Positions 52,465 through 62,175 of a DNA stretch of 64,000 nt are shown one piece after another. The stretch comes from Aquipluma nitroreducens (GTDB lineage Bacteria > Bacteroidota > Bacteroidia > Bacteroidales > Prolixibacteraceae): positions 4,393,501 to 4,457,500 of the forward strand of contig NZ_AP018694.1 in assembly GCF_009689585.1 (NCBI RefSeq). The letters run 5' to 3'. The position numbers were made by a program, and so were the translations under genes. Numbering within the stretch: the stretch's first letter is position 1; each line of letters opens with the position of its first letter. The notes under the pieces were generated by a model, which saw only the letters and a list, made by a program, of their open reading frames with translations, was not told where the DNA came from and ran no database searches.

Positions 52465-54156
52465 ATGAAAACCAGGATCTTTTTAATCGTCGCATTTCTT
52501 CTATTAAATTGCCTTTATTCAAAAAGTAAAGAAGCTTCTTCGGGAGGTTCTGATTCGTTGTCAGGTTCAATAAATGTAACTACTTCTCCGGAATTGTACG
52601 ACCTGACGATGAAGTGGGCAAATGAATACAGCAGACTGAATCCAACACAGAAAATCACTGTGAGTAAAGCTTCAGAAAATACGGTTTCAGAAATAATTAG
52701 TTCCGGAGAATTGGGGATCGTATCTGAAGAGTTCTATCATAAATTAAACAATTCTTCAACGCGGAGTATGGTTGTTGGTCGGGATGTGATTGTTCCGGTT
52801 ATGAGCTCCAAAAATCCTCTATTGAACGAGATTTGTCTTAAAGGGATTACAACAAAAGATTTGTCACAAATTATTTCAAACCCTGAAAATAAAAGTTGGG
52901 GAGATCTCATAGGTGGTGCTCAAAAGACTCCAATCCATTTTTATACAGCCAACGATCAATCAGCCGTATCGGTATTGAGAAGTTTACAGAATTTGCATCA
53001 ACCATTCAGTACTGGGATTCAAACAGCTGGCACAGCCGAAATGATTCTGGCCATTCAAAACGATCCGAATGCTCTCGGCTTTTTTAACCTGACACAAATT
53101 GCTGACCCAAACAATAAAAATCTTCTGGAAGGATTGAGATTCGTTCCGATCGATAAAAACGGGAATGGAAAGATCGATTACATGGAAAACATATACACCG
53201 ATATTGAATCGTTCTCAAGAGGTGTGTGGATCGGAAAATACCCAAAAGCTTTAACATCCAATATTTATTCTGTTTCGTCGTCGAATCCAAATAACACTTC
53301 AGAAGTTGCATTTCTGAAATGGGTGCTCACCGATGGCCAGAGTTTCCTGAATGAAAATGGTTATAGCAATCTAGTTTACAATGAACGACTTGCCCAATTG
53401 GGAAAATTCGGACAGCCAGATTTGTATGCCACTGTTCCCGTTGAACGTACAAGTTCATTGTTGTCAGTGTTGCTTTTGATCTTGGTTTTCATTGTTATAA
53501 CAGGTGTTGTTGTTGAGTTGGTTTTTAGGGCATTTAGAAAAAGAAGTAAAGCCAGTCATGACTTTAAGCCAGTCTCAATGGGTGTTTTCAATGAAGAATC
53601 AGTAATTATTCCTAAAGGACTTTACTTTGGGAAAACTCACTCCTGGGCATTCATGAAAAAAAATGGGTCAGTAAAGATTGGAATTGATGATTTTCTGCAA
53701 CACATCACCGGCACGATTACCCGGGTTGAGTTAAAGCGTGCAGGTGAAACGGTTAAGAAAGGAGAGCTCCTGATGTCGATCATTCGGAAAGGAAAACTCC
53801 TGAACATTTATTCACCCATTTCAGGAACGATTACTGAAGTCAATGAAAATCTGGAATACAACTCTTCATTGCTAAATTCATCTCCATATTCTGAAGGTTG
53901 GGTCTATCTGATTGAGCCATTGAATTGGGGGCTTGAAATCCAGTATTTGTTGATTGCTGAGAAATATAAGGAAGCATTAAAGGATGAATTTGCTCGATTA
54001 AAAGACTTTTTTACATCGTTGATAAAAGCCAATTCTCTTGATTTTGCTTACGTTACCATGCAGGATGGCGGAGAACTTACTGACAATCCATTGGCTGAGC
54101 TTGAACCTGAAGTTTGGGATGATTTTCAGACAAAGTTTATTGATGCTTCAAAATAA
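52465..54156 (+). CDS. substrate-binding protein fused through a membrane helix to a GcvH-like domain
   Basis: 563 residues. Signal peptide (about 1-22) is followed by a PstS/ModA-like periplasmic binding domain to about 330 (VTTSPELYDLTMKWANEYSRL, ...DVIVPVMSSKNPL, FFNLTQIADPN). A strong membrane helix (LLSVLLLILVFIVITGVVVELVF, 333-358) leads to a cytoplasmic domain (about 378-520) with the glycine-cleavage H fold: KTHSWAFMKKNGSVKIGIDDF, LLMSIIRKGKLLNIYSPIS, ending SEGWVYLIEPLNW. The lipoyl-lysine ESVK motif is not conserved; see findings. The C-terminal tail QDGGELTDNPLAELEPEVW is shared with the protein at 56377. First gene of the redox operon. Confidence 0.8.
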   Translation: MKTRIFLIVAFLLLNCLYSKSKEASSGGSDSLSGSINVTTSPELYDLTMKWANEYSRLNPTQKITVSKASENTVSEIISSGELGIVSEEFYHKLNNSSTRSMVVGRDVIVPVMSSKNPLLNEICLKGITTKDLSQIISNPENKSWGDLIGGAQKTPIHFYTANDQSAVSVLRSLQNLHQPFSTGIQTAGTAEMILAIQNDPNALGFFNLTQIADPNNKNLLEGLRFVPIDKNGNGKIDYMENIYTDIESFSRGVWIGKYPKALTSNIYSVSSSNPNNTSEVAFLKWVLTDGQSFLNENGYSNLVYNERLAQLGKFGQPDLYATVPVERTSSLLSVLLLILVFIVITGVVVELVFRAFRKRSKASHDFKPVSMGVFNEESVIIPKGLYFGKTHSWAFMKKNGSVKIGIDDFLQHITGTITRVELKRAGETVKKGELLMSIIRKGKLLNIYSPISGTITEVNENLEYNSSLLNSSPYSEGWVYLIEPLNWGLEIQYLLIAEKYKEALKDEFARLKDFFTSLIKANSLDFAYVTMQDGGELTDNPLAELEPEVWDDFQTKFIDASK

Positions 54157-54203
54157 GGCTAAACATTATTTCAGGACTTAACTACCAAATAAATCATAAA
54201 GCT

Positions 54204-55061
54204 ATGAGTATAAATCGAAGAGGCTTTTTTGGCCTGCTGGGTGCAACCGGTATTACCCTTGCCATTGGTAAAAATACATTTGCATCGCCTAAGGATAAAA
54301 GTAATGTTGAGTTTTTCGGAGTTTTGTACGATTCAACCCGTTGCGTGGGCTGTCGAACCTGCGAATATGAATGTGCAGCTGCACATGCGCTTCCCGAACC
54401 ATTATCAGAAGTTGAACCAATTCGCAAAACAAATGAGACCTGCAATACCGTGGTTAATACATTTCAAACTACCAAAGGTGAGGTTTACATCAAGCGTCAG
54501 TGCATGCATTGCAACGAACCTGCCTGCGATGCTGCTTGCCTGACACAAGCCATGCATAAGAATGAAACAGGGCCCGTTACCTGGAATGGCGATAAATGTA
54601 TGGGATGTCGCTATTGTATGGTATCCTGTCCGTTTGATAGTCCTAAGTTTGAATTTCACAGTACAAATCCCAAAATTCAGAAATGTGATATGTGTTTCGA
54701 CCGGCAAAAAGCAGGTGAGAAACCGGTTTGTGTGACGAACTGCCCCAATGACGCGCTAATGTTTGGCACACGACGTGATTTGATTAAAGAGGCCCGTCGG
54801 AGAATCTACGAAAAACCTGATTTATACACAGATCACATTTATGGTGAACACGAGGTAGGAGGTACTGGATGGCTTTACCTTTCTCCGGTTCCGTTTGAAG
54901 AACTTGGTATGAATACCAACCTGCAACAATCATCTTATCCGTCATTGACTAAAGGATTCCTGTATAGTGTTCCTTCAGTCGATTTACTGCTACCACCGCT
55001 TTTGCTGGGCATTTACACAGCGACCAAAAACAAACAACATAAAGAAGACGACAATGAATAA
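54204..55061 (+). CDS. HybA-like 4[4Fe-4S] electron-transfer protein, Tat-exported
   Basis: 285 residues. Twin-arginine signal NRRGFFGLLGATGITLAIG (about 4-28). Cysteine motifs for four clusters: CVGCRTCEYECAAAH, CMHCNEPACDAAC, CMGCRYCMVSCPF and CDMCFDRQK with CVTNCPNDAL. A C-terminal hydrophobic segment (SVDLLLPPLLLGIYTA) anchors it. In CISM complexes this subunit carries electrons between a catalytic subunit and an NrfD-type membrane partner; that partner is the next gene, overlapping by 8 bp. Confidence 0.93.
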   Translation: MSINRRGFFGLLGATGITLAIGKNTFASPKDKSNVEFFGVLYDSTRCVGCRTCEYECAAAHALPEPLSEVEPIRKTNETCNTVVNTFQTTKGEVYIKRQCMHCNEPACDAACLTQAMHKNETGPVTWNGDKCMGCRYCMVSCPFDSPKFEFHSTNPKIQKCDMCFDRQKAGEKPVCVTNCPNDALMFGTRRDLIKEARRRIYEKPDLYTDHIYGEHEVGGTGWLYLSPVPFEELGMNTNLQQSSYPSLTKGFLYSVPSVDLLLPPLLLGIYTATKNKQHKEDDNE

Positions 55062-56277
55062 TCGGGTCTACTCCTTAGAAAATGAAAAAGAACATAAATT
55101 CAGATGGAAATTTTTGTTTAGCGAATTAAAGCCGAAAGGTAAATGGCTTACACCATTTAATATAATCTCAATTCCAATTATACTTTTAGGTATTTTCCTA
55201 ATTGTAATACGTTTCTGGAAAGGGCTGGGATCTGTTACGAACCTTACTCAGGATGTTCCGTGGGGATTATGGATCGGGTTTGATGTCGTTACAGGTGTTG
55301 CATTTGCCGGAGGTGCATATGTGGTCACTTTTATGGTTTACGTTCTGAATATGAAAAAATATCATCCGATTGTAAGGGCTACTGTACTGAACGGCTTTCT
55401 GGCTTACGCGTTTTACACAGGTGCATTACTGCTCGATTTAGGTCGGCCATGGCATGTTGTAAATCCTGTAATCGGGAATAGTTATGGAACCAGTTCTGTA
55501 TTGTTTTTAGTTGCCTGGCATTTTATACTTTACATGCTTGCCGAACTGATCGAGTTTTCGCCTGCTATTGCCGAATGGCTGGGATCGCGCCGAGCCCAAC
55601 GGATTCTTTCAGGAATGACCATTGCCGCTGTTATTTTCGGTATTACCTTGTCAACCCTGCATCAATCAGGTTTAGGAGCGCTTTATCTGATGGCCAAAGA
55701 AAAAATACATCCACTGTGGTATTCCGAGTTTATCCCTATTCTGTTTTTGGTTTCGAGTATTTTTGCCGGACTTTCAATGGTCATTTTTGAAGGGTCAATC
55801 AGTCACAAGGTATTTTCTGACCAAATCAGTGGAAAGAATCACCACTCGCAAAATGGTATCATTCACGGATTATCAAAAATATGTGCAGTTGCCATGTTTG
55901 CATATTTTTGTTTGCAATTCCTTGTTTTTCTTCATACCAAACGATGGGGTTTGTTAAATACTCCAATGGGCTATTGGTTTTTGCTTGAAATGATCGGATT
56001 TGTATTTATTCCAATGGTTATGTTTTTTTACAGCTATCGGACAAGTAATATTTTCCTGATACGATTTGCTGCAATCTTAACCATGATTGGAGTGGTACTA
56101 AATCGTTTGAATGTTACAGTGATTGGTTTCAGATGGGATGCGGCGGTACACTATGTTCCATCCTGGATGGAGATTGTTGTTACATTGGCCGTTATTTTTA
56201 CTGAAATCTGGATATTCAGGTGGGTTATTCGTCGCATGCCGGTGCTTAGGGAATCGCCTGCATGGGCTAAAGAATAA
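55054..56277 (+). CDS. NrfD/HybB-like membrane quinone-interacting subunit
   Basis: 407 residues from the ATG at 55054, which overlaps the ferredoxin stop by 8 bp. Multiple hydrophobic segments (about 9-10) typical of the NrfD/PsrC/HybB family: PWGLWIGFDVVTGVAFAGGAY, the LLDLGRPWHVVN segment, FYSYRTSNIFLIRFAAIL, and WMEIVVTLAVIFTEIWIF. The glycine-rich PWGLWIGFDV signature is diagnostic. These proteins exchange electrons with quinones. No Mo-bisPGD catalytic subunit lies nearby. Confidence 0.92.
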   Translation: MNNRVYSLENEKEHKFRWKFLFSELKPKGKWLTPFNIISIPIILLGIFLIVIRFWKGLGSVTNLTQDVPWGLWIGFDVVTGVAFAGGAYVVTFMVYVLNMKKYHPIVRATVLNGFLAYAFYTGALLLDLGRPWHVVNPVIGNSYGTSSVLFLVAWHFILYMLAELIEFSPAIAEWLGSRRAQRILSGMTIAAVIFGITLSTLHQSGLGALYLMAKEKIHPLWYSEFIPILFLVSSIFAGLSMVIFEGSISHKVFSDQISGKNHHSQNGIIHGLSKICAVAMFAYFCLQFLVFLHTKRWGLLNTPMGYWFLLEMIGFVFIPMVMFFYSYRTSNIFLIRFAAILTMIGVVLNRLNVTVIGFRWDAAVHYVPSWMEIVVTLAVIFTEIWIFRWVIRRMPVLRESPAWAKE

Positions 56278-56376
56278 AATCGATTAATCGACGACGGTTC
56301 TCTGAACTGGTTGAAATAGATAAAAGAAATTAATCAGCTGTCGCAATTATTTGAGCGATGGCACAAAATAATCGCA

Positions 56377-57147
56377 ATGGAAGGATTTACTTACAACAAC
56401 ATTTTCGAAATGAAAGGGATTGAATATTTGGCGATCGTTGCATTTTTCGCTATTCTGATTCCATTCTGGATATTTTTAAATAAAGAGGTGAAAACAAAGA
56501 AGAATGCTCAGAAATCGTTAGGAACTCTTACTCCTGATTCACTGAAAATTCCTCATGGATTGTTTTTTAGCCGGTTTCATACCTGGACTCACCTCGAAAG
56601 ATCTGGAGTTGCAAAAGTTGGACTCGATGATCTGTTGGTACACATTACCGGAGAAGTCACATTCAACAGACTTTTAGATTCGGGTGATCGGATTAAAAAA
56701 GGTGATTTTTTAGGCGAAATAGTTCAGAACGACAAACGGCTCAAAGTTTATTCGCCTATTTCCGGAAAAATAATGGAAACGAATTCAGTGCTCATTAAAA
56801 ATCCTGAATTGATGAACGAAGATCCCTACCTGAAAGGGTGGATATACAAAATTAAACCCACAAGTTGGGTGACCGATACGCAATCGTACTTTCTTGCCGA
56901 GGATGCCAGCCTATGGGCAAGGCAAGAGTTGACCAGATTCAAAGATTTTTTGAGCGAATCGATTGTTAAATATTCGCCTGACCCTTCGTCTGTAGTTTTG
57001 CAGGATGGTGGTGAATTGCGTGATCAACCGCTTTCAGAACTTTCAACTGAGATCTGGCAGGATTTCCAAACGGAATTTATGAGTAAAAAAGTATTGTGCC
57101 GACGCAAAAGCTGTTTTCGGGAACCAGATAAGTTAAAAAACGATTGA
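56377..57147 (+). CDS. membrane-anchored GcvH-like protein
   Basis: 256 residues: an N-terminal membrane helix (GIEYLAIVAFFAILIPFWIFL, about 14-34), then a GcvH-like domain (HTWTHLERSGVAKVGLDDLL, EIVQNDKRLKVYSPIS, NEDPYLKGWIYKIKPTSW) and the shared tail VLQDGGELRDQPLSELSTEIW. It is the paralogue of the C-terminal half of the protein at 52465. The last 20 residues (SKKVLCRRKSCFREPDK...) look unlike the rest. The lipoyl-lysine position is again not canonical. Confidence 0.8.
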   Translation: MEGFTYNNIFEMKGIEYLAIVAFFAILIPFWIFLNKEVKTKKNAQKSLGTLTPDSLKIPHGLFFSRFHTWTHLERSGVAKVGLDDLLVHITGEVTFNRLLDSGDRIKKGDFLGEIVQNDKRLKVYSPISGKIMETNSVLIKNPELMNEDPYLKGWIYKIKPTSWVTDTQSYFLAEDASLWARQELTRFKDFLSESIVKYSPDPSSVVLQDGGELRDQPLSELSTEIWQDFQTEFMSKKVLCRRKSCFREPDKLKND

Positions 57148-57207
57148 TTTTTTTTGATGAAATTGTCTGTCTAAAAGTTCTAAATGATTGATAATTTGGT
57201 GTCTGAT

Positions 57208-57239
57208 AAGAAAGCGATGAGAGAAATCATCGCTTTCTT
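57208..57239 (+). terminator. hairpin terminator after the GcvH-like gene
   Basis: AAGAAAGCGATGA (57208-57220), loop GAGAAA, TCATCGCTTTCTT (57227-57239) then GATTTTT. It separates the redox operon from the two-component genes. Confidence 0.85.
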
Positions 57240-57380
57240 GATTTTTACTTCTGCGAATGAGTCTTATAGTCATTAAACATACAATTCGCTGAAACAAAAT
57301 CGGATAGTTGAGGCTGAATTTAAAATTTTGAGACTAAATTAGCATTCAGTAAATGGCTTTAAAATTTAATCCTATTTTTC

Positions 57381-59054
57381 ATGAATTGGTTTAAAAGAGT
57401 AGCAAAAAAAAATATTGCAGGAAGTCCAATAATTAGTCATTATGTGAAATTTCGCTCTTCAATTTACGGGAGAGTTGTTTTTATAATTGCTATTTTATCT
57501 GTTTTCCTTTTTGTATCATTCAATATTATTTTCCAGTCGGTTAACGAACAATATCTGAATACAATTATTCGTCAGAGCGGTAATAATATTGGATCAATTG
57601 TAGAAGGAGCGTTGTATCATTCGATGCTCCAGAACGATAAAAGTGCCCTTCAGAATACACTCGATATTATCAATACACTGCCTGGAATTGATGAGGTAAA
57701 CATGTATGATAGCCGTGATAGCCTGGTTTATTCATCATTTACTACCGATCCAAACGATAGTCACGCCGACCCGAATTGTCTCAGCTGCCATTCCAATATC
57801 CGGTCTTTGTTTCCGGGGACGGAGAAGTCGTATAAAATTATCGATATTAATACGGATTGTCTGATGAATAAAAGTGATAATGGCAGCAGACATTTGCTTA
57901 TTCGGTCGCCTATCATGAACGAAAGATCGTGTTATGTCAGTTCTTGTCATGCGCACGAGGCGACCGATACCTTGCTAGGTTCTCTTGTTATTAAAATTCC
58001 ACTTGAAGCTCAGGACAAAGCCATTCAGAAATCATCAACCGAGTTTTTCTTTTTGGCCATTTTGGCAACCATGCTGCTTGTTTCATTTTTGTTACTCTTC
58101 ACCCGTAAGAAAATTAAGAATCCGCTGAATGAATTGGTTAAGGTGAGCGTTGCAGTTGCCAATGGTGATACTAGTACCCGCCTTGATATAAAACCGAATC
58201 AGCTGGACGATATGCGGGTAGTTTCCGAAGCGTTTAACGACATGTTGGATAATCTACAAACTGCAACTGTTGAGTTGGAAAACTGGTCGCAGCAATTGGA
58301 ATATAAAGTTCAGAAAAAATCGGAGGAACTGGGTGCCGCTCAAAATGAACTGATGCATGTTGAGCGATTGGCTTCTTTGGGAAAATTATCATCATCTGTT
58401 GCACACGAAATCAATAATCCTTTATCCGGAATTTTGATTTACACAAAATTGCTTATGAAGCAGGTTGGTAATCCTGAACTGTACGCCTCCAAACGAGAGT
58501 CGATGCTTAAACATTTACGGTTGATTGAATCGGAAACAAAGCGTTGCGGCGACATTGTAAAAGGATTGCTTGATTTTTCGAGGAAAGATCAGAACGATTT
58601 TGAACCTAAACATTTACATGAAATATTGAAGGAAACTTATGAGTTAATGACTCATCCGATCAAAATTGCCGACATCAAATTTGAATACGATTTTGCAGCT
58701 AGTTCAGACCTGATTTATTGTAATCCGAACCAGATTAAACAGGCTTGTATTGCGATTCTGGTCAATGCTTCTGAAGCGATTAAGGAAAACGGTGAAATCA
58801 CGATCAAAACCAGGAATTTGGATGAGGAAACCATTTGTATTGATATTTCAGACAATGGTTTAGGTATTGCTGAAGAAGACATTTCCCATATTTTCGAACC
58901 GTTTTTCTCGACAAAACAAGATGTAAGCGGCATTGGTTTAGGCCTTGCGATTGTTCATGGCATTATTCAAAACCATAAAGGTAAAATTCAGGTAAACTCC
59001 GAGTTAGATCGGGGAACAACTATTTCAGTAAATTTACCATTGATAAAAAGTTAA
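57381..59054 (+). CDS. sensor histidine kinase with periplasmic haem-c-type motifs
   Basis: 557 residues. Membrane helices at about 32-51 and 221-240 enclose a periplasmic domain with CLSCH (133-137, a c-type haem motif) and CYVSSCH (184-190, CX4CH). A HAMP-like segment follows (about 241-295), a coiled coil, the HisKA domain with phosphoacceptor His342 in [13 protein letters not shown], and a HATPase domain with [19 protein letters not shown] and [12 protein letters not shown]. Likely a redox- or ligand-sensing kinase for the regulator encoded next, 12 bp downstream. Confidence 0.9.
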   Translation: MNWFKRVAKKNIAGSPIISHYVKFRSSIYGRVVFIIAILSVFLFVSFNIIFQSVNEQYLNTIIRQSGNNIGSIVEGALYHSMLQNDKSALQNTLDIINTLPGIDEVNMYDSRDSLVYSSFTTDPNDSHADPNCLSCHSNIRSLFPGTEKSYKIIDINTDCLMNKSDNGSRHLLIRSPIMNERSCYVSSCHAHEATDTLLGSLVIKIPLEAQDKAIQKSSTEFFFLAILATMLLVSFLLLFTRKKIKNPLNELVKVSVAVANGDTSTRLDIKPNQLDDMRVVSEAFNDMLDNLQTATVELENWSQQLEYKVQKKSEELGAAQNELMHVERLASLGKLSSSVAHEINNPLSGILIYTKLLMKQVGNPELYASKRESMLKHLRLIESETKRCGDIVKGLLDFSRKDQNDFEPKHLHEILKETYELMTHPIKIADIKFEYDFAASSDLIYCNPNQIKQACIAILVNASEAIKENGEITIKTRNLDEETICIDISDNGLGIAEEDISHIFEPFFSTKQDVSGIGLGLAIVHGIIQNHKGKIQVNSELDRGTTISVNLPLIKS

Positions 59055-59060
59055 GGAGAT
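59053..59060 (+). promoter_or_regulatory. ribosome binding site of the response regulator
   Basis: TAAGGAGA immediately after the kinase stop, 7 bp before the ATG. A strong site for this phylum. Confidence 0.5.
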
Positions 59061-59066
59061 TGACGA

Positions 59067-60410
59067 ATGGCAAAAAAGATTTCAATATTGATCGTTGATG
59101 ATGAAGAATCGGTAAGAGATTCCTTATACAATTGGTTTCTTGAAGATGGATTTCATGTTGAATGTGCTGAAAACGCCAAAAGAGCGCTGACTATTCTTGA
59201 ATCTGACCAGTTTGACATCATTCTTGCTGACATTAAAATGCCGGGAATGGACGGTCTTGAAATGCTTCGGAGAATTAAATTAATTAAGCCTGATTCAATT
59301 GTTATTGTTATGACAGCATTTGCAACTGTAGATACAGCTGTAAAAGCACTGAAAGATGGAGCTTACGATTATGTAACCAAACCTTTTGATCCGGACGATT
59401 TGACTCATTTGATTCGAAACGCCACCAAACAAATCTCTCTGGTTGAGGAAAATGAAACATTAAAGCAAAAAGTAACTTCACTCGAAAATGTGGAAGACCT
59501 GATCGGAAAGAGTGAGGCTATGAAAGGCGTATTAAAGCAGGTTGAAAGCGTGGCCCAAACCAATTCTTCTGTTATTATTACTGGCGAAAGTGGCACAGGG
59601 AAGGAGCTTATTGCCCGTGCTATTCATGCCAATTCTCCACGAAAATTTTTCCCTTTTGTGAGTGTTCATTGCGGTGCATTAACCGAAAGTTTGCTTGAAA
59701 GTGAGTTGTTTGGTCACGAAAAGGGAGCTTTTACCGGTGCCATGTATAATCGTAAAGGCCGGTTCGAGATGGCTGACAGCGGTTCTATATTTTTAGACGA
59801 AATAGCAACGATTTCAACAAAAATGCAGGTTGAATTGCTTCGGGTTTTGGAATCAAAAACATTTATGCGGGTCGGTGGAAATAAGGAAATCAGTTCCGAT
59901 TTCAGGGTAATTTGTGCCACCAACAAAGATTTGAAAAGCATGGTTGAAAAGGGAACTTTCCGTGAAGACCTTTTTTACCGTTTAAATGTGGTAAACATCC
60001 AAATTCCGCCTCTGCGCGATCGCAAAGATGATATCCCATTATTGGTCAATTACTTTATAAACAAATATTGTACATCAATGAATAAACCTCCTGCATCAAT
60101 CGATCAGGCGGCATTAAATCGAATTCAGGAGTTTAATTTCCCTGGAAATATTCGCGAGCTTGAAAACATGATTGAGCGAGCCATCGTTGTCGGTAACGGG
60201 AAGAAAATAACGTTGAAAGATCTTCCGTTGGAAAAGACTTTTGTAAGTAATTCAGCCGAAAGTCTCGACGATTTTGAAAGGGCATTCATCCTTCAGATTC
60301 TTACTAAATACGAATGGAATATTTCGCGCACTGCCCGTGCATTAAAAGTTGATCGGGTGACTCTTTACAACAAAATCAAGAAATACGATTTGAAGTTGGC
60401 AGATCAATAA
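59067..60410 (+). CDS. sigma-54-dependent response regulator (NtrC family)
   Basis: 447 residues: receiver domain (1-120, phosphoacceptor Asp55 in ILADIKMPGMDG), AAA+ domain with Walker A GESGTGKELIA and the sigma-54 contact motif GAFTGAMYNRKG, and a C-terminal Fis-type helix-turn-helix (WNISRTARALKVDRVTLYNKIKK). It activates RpoN promoters on phosphorylation. The likely target is the sigma-54-type promoter at 52414 in front of the redox operon. Confidence 0.95.
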   Translation: MAKKISILIVDDEESVRDSLYNWFLEDGFHVECAENAKRALTILESDQFDIILADIKMPGMDGLEMLRRIKLIKPDSIVIVMTAFATVDTAVKALKDGAYDYVTKPFDPDDLTHLIRNATKQISLVEENETLKQKVTSLENVEDLIGKSEAMKGVLKQVESVAQTNSSVIITGESGTGKELIARAIHANSPRKFFPFVSVHCGALTESLLESELFGHEKGAFTGAMYNRKGRFEMADSGSIFLDEIATISTKMQVELLRVLESKTFMRVGGNKEISSDFRVICATNKDLKSMVEKGTFREDLFYRLNVVNIQIPPLRDRKDDIPLLVNYFINKYCTSMNKPPASIDQAALNRIQEFNFPGNIRELENMIERAIVVGNGKKITLKDLPLEKTFVSNSAESLDDFERAFILQILTKYEWNISRTARALKVDRVTLYNKIKKYDLKLADQ

Positions 60411-60419
60411 ACTTGCCAA

Positions 60420-60950
60420 ATGAACCTGCAAACCATTACTTTAGTTTCGTTCGGTTTCTTCGAAAAAGACATTTTAGAGAAGACAGCAGTGGCTGTGATT
60501 GAGGAATATCATTGCTCTGTCATTATTAAAGATGGACATCTGGATTTAAGTGAATATTACGATGCACCCCGTAGGCAATATGATGCGAACGCCTTGCTGA
60601 AACAGGTTCATTCCATGTCGTTCCCGGAATCGGATAAGAATCTTGGGATATTTAATGTCGATCTTTTTATTCCGATATTGACTTTTATTTTTGGACAAGC
60701 TTTTTTGGGCGGACAAACTGGGATTGCTTCGCTTTACAGGCTTAGTAATGAGCGGTATGGTATGGTTCATGACGAATTGTTGATGCTTGAACGGTTCAAA
60801 AAGGAGGTTATACACGAACTCGGACATACATTTGGTTTAATTCACTGTCAAAGTCCGATGTGTGTTATGCGTTCGAGTACTTATGTTGAAGACATTGACC
60901 AGAAAAGCGTGCATCTCTGCCGCGATTGCAAGTCTAAATTGGACATTTGA
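60420..60950 (+). CDS. amzA: archaemetzincin, zinc protease
   Basis: 176 residues. Metzincin zinc motif HELGHTFGLIHCQSPMCVM followed by RSSTYVEDIDQKSVHLCRDCKSKL with the structural CxxC, exactly the archaemetzincin arrangement. No signal peptide, so cytoplasmic. It starts 9 bp after the response regulator and is therefore co-transcribed. Substrates are not known for bacterial archaemetzincins. Confidence 0.92.
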   Translation: MNLQTITLVSFGFFEKDILEKTAVAVIEEYHCSVIIKDGHLDLSEYYDAPRRQYDANALLKQVHSMSFPESDKNLGIFNVDLFIPILTFIFGQAFLGGQTGIASLYRLSNERYGMVHDELLMLERFKKEVIHELGHTFGLIHCQSPMCVMRSSTYVEDIDQKSVHLCRDCKSKLDI

Positions 60951-61591
60951 ATTGCAATTCTGATGAATTTTAAACGAAGCCTTAACTTTTAAATTATTTC
61001 CATGTTTCCACTTTTGAAGTCATCGTGGAGCTAAGATTCGCAACTGACTGTTAAGAAATAAAAAGAGAGCTATTCCTAACTTTCCATTAGGAAACCCAAG
61101 TGGAAAAATGTCAAACTTTTTGCTTGAAGATTTTCAAATTATGAACTAGTTAAAGTAATCATCAAGTACGTTTGACAAGTACCAGCCCCCCACTTGAATA
61201 TATTGAAAGATGAATTGGCCTGGGCCAGGAAATATGCCTAAGAAAAATTCTTAACCTCATAAGACATTTAAATAGTTATAGTACCGGAATTGGTATTCAT
61301 CCAGGTTAAAGTATCCGGTAAACTTAACTTTAGACCCCCATAATCTTCGGCAATAACCCTTGTGAAAATAAGCTATTTTCCTTGAGACTTTCTAGTAATG
61401 ATTGGAGCCATTCCGGTCGTCTGGATTTCTGTTTGCAAAATTTGTAAAATAAACAGATAAAAAGATGCTTTAAATTGAAATGTAAGCAGCGTTTTTGAGT
61501 TTCGTTCCGTACTCCTTATAGAAACACTTGTTAAAAGGCCTTTAACAGAAAACACTGAAAACATTTTTATTCATTTATTAAAACAAAAGCC
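60951..61591. other. 641-bp intergenic region
   Basis: No convincing ORF on either strand and no clear terminator or RNA. A short inverted pair GTACTTGTCAAACGTAC occurs near 61168-61186. The promoter of the CHRD operon should be in it, but no TAnnTTTG or sigma-54 element was found. Confidence 0.4.
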
Positions 61592-62092
61592 ATGAAAACA
61601 ATTGTGAAACTTCTGATGATTAATCCGCAGTCATGCGGCGTATTTCTTCTCTTCCTTCTTATCGGAGTTGCATCGTGCAATAAAACAGACACTACCGAAA
61701 TGAGCAGTACGGTTAGCTATTCAGGTACTTTTGTCAAGTCGGCCGATACGGTTGTCACTTCAGCCACTGGAACAGTTTCTGCCACGTTTGATTTAACGTC
61801 CATGGTCTTATCTTATACGGTTACCTGGAGCGGTTTAACATCAAATGCGGCAAATATGCATTTTCACGATGCTGGTCCGGTTATCTACCCCATTATGGGT
61901 TTTGCTGAAGCGAGCTCTGGCACACTATCCGGTTCTGTAACCCTAACTGCTGGCCAGGCTTCTGATCTGGCTTCCGGGAAAATTTATGTGCAAATCCATA
62001 CAGTGAATATTCCGTCGGGTGAGATTTTAGCCAATCTGTCGCAAACTGGCAGCAGTTACACACCTCCTTCAGGAGGTGGTTACGGATACTGA
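61592..62092 (+). CDS. CHRD domain lipoprotein
   Basis: 166 residues. Lipoprotein signal with GVASC as lipobox (about residues 22-29), then a CHRD domain: VSYSGTFVKSADTVV, LTSMVLSYTVTWSGLTSNAANMHFHDAG, and GKIYVQIHTVNIPSGEILANL. CHRD domains are extracellular and of unclear function. The last 15 residues are serine/glycine/tyrosine-rich. First gene of a unit with the cytochrome, YceI and barrel genes. Confidence 0.88.
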   Translation: MKTIVKLLMINPQSCGVFLLFLLIGVASCNKTDTTEMSSTVSYSGTFVKSADTVVTSATGTVSATFDLTSMVLSYTVTWSGLTSNAANMHFHDAGPVIYPIMGFAEASSGTLSGSVTLTAGQASDLASGKIYVQIHTVNIPSGEILANLSQTGSSYTPPSGGGYGY

Positions 62093-62175
62093 TGAAAAGC
62101 CCATGCAACATGTCCTGGTAATTGCTTAAGCCAGGGCATATGCCCCCATGTTTCAGATTTAAAAGACTAACAGTT

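Noticed and set aside
61168-61260. Sigma-54 promoter for the CHRD operon
   Set aside because: TTGGCCTGGGCC near 61214 lacks a correctly spaced TTGC element.
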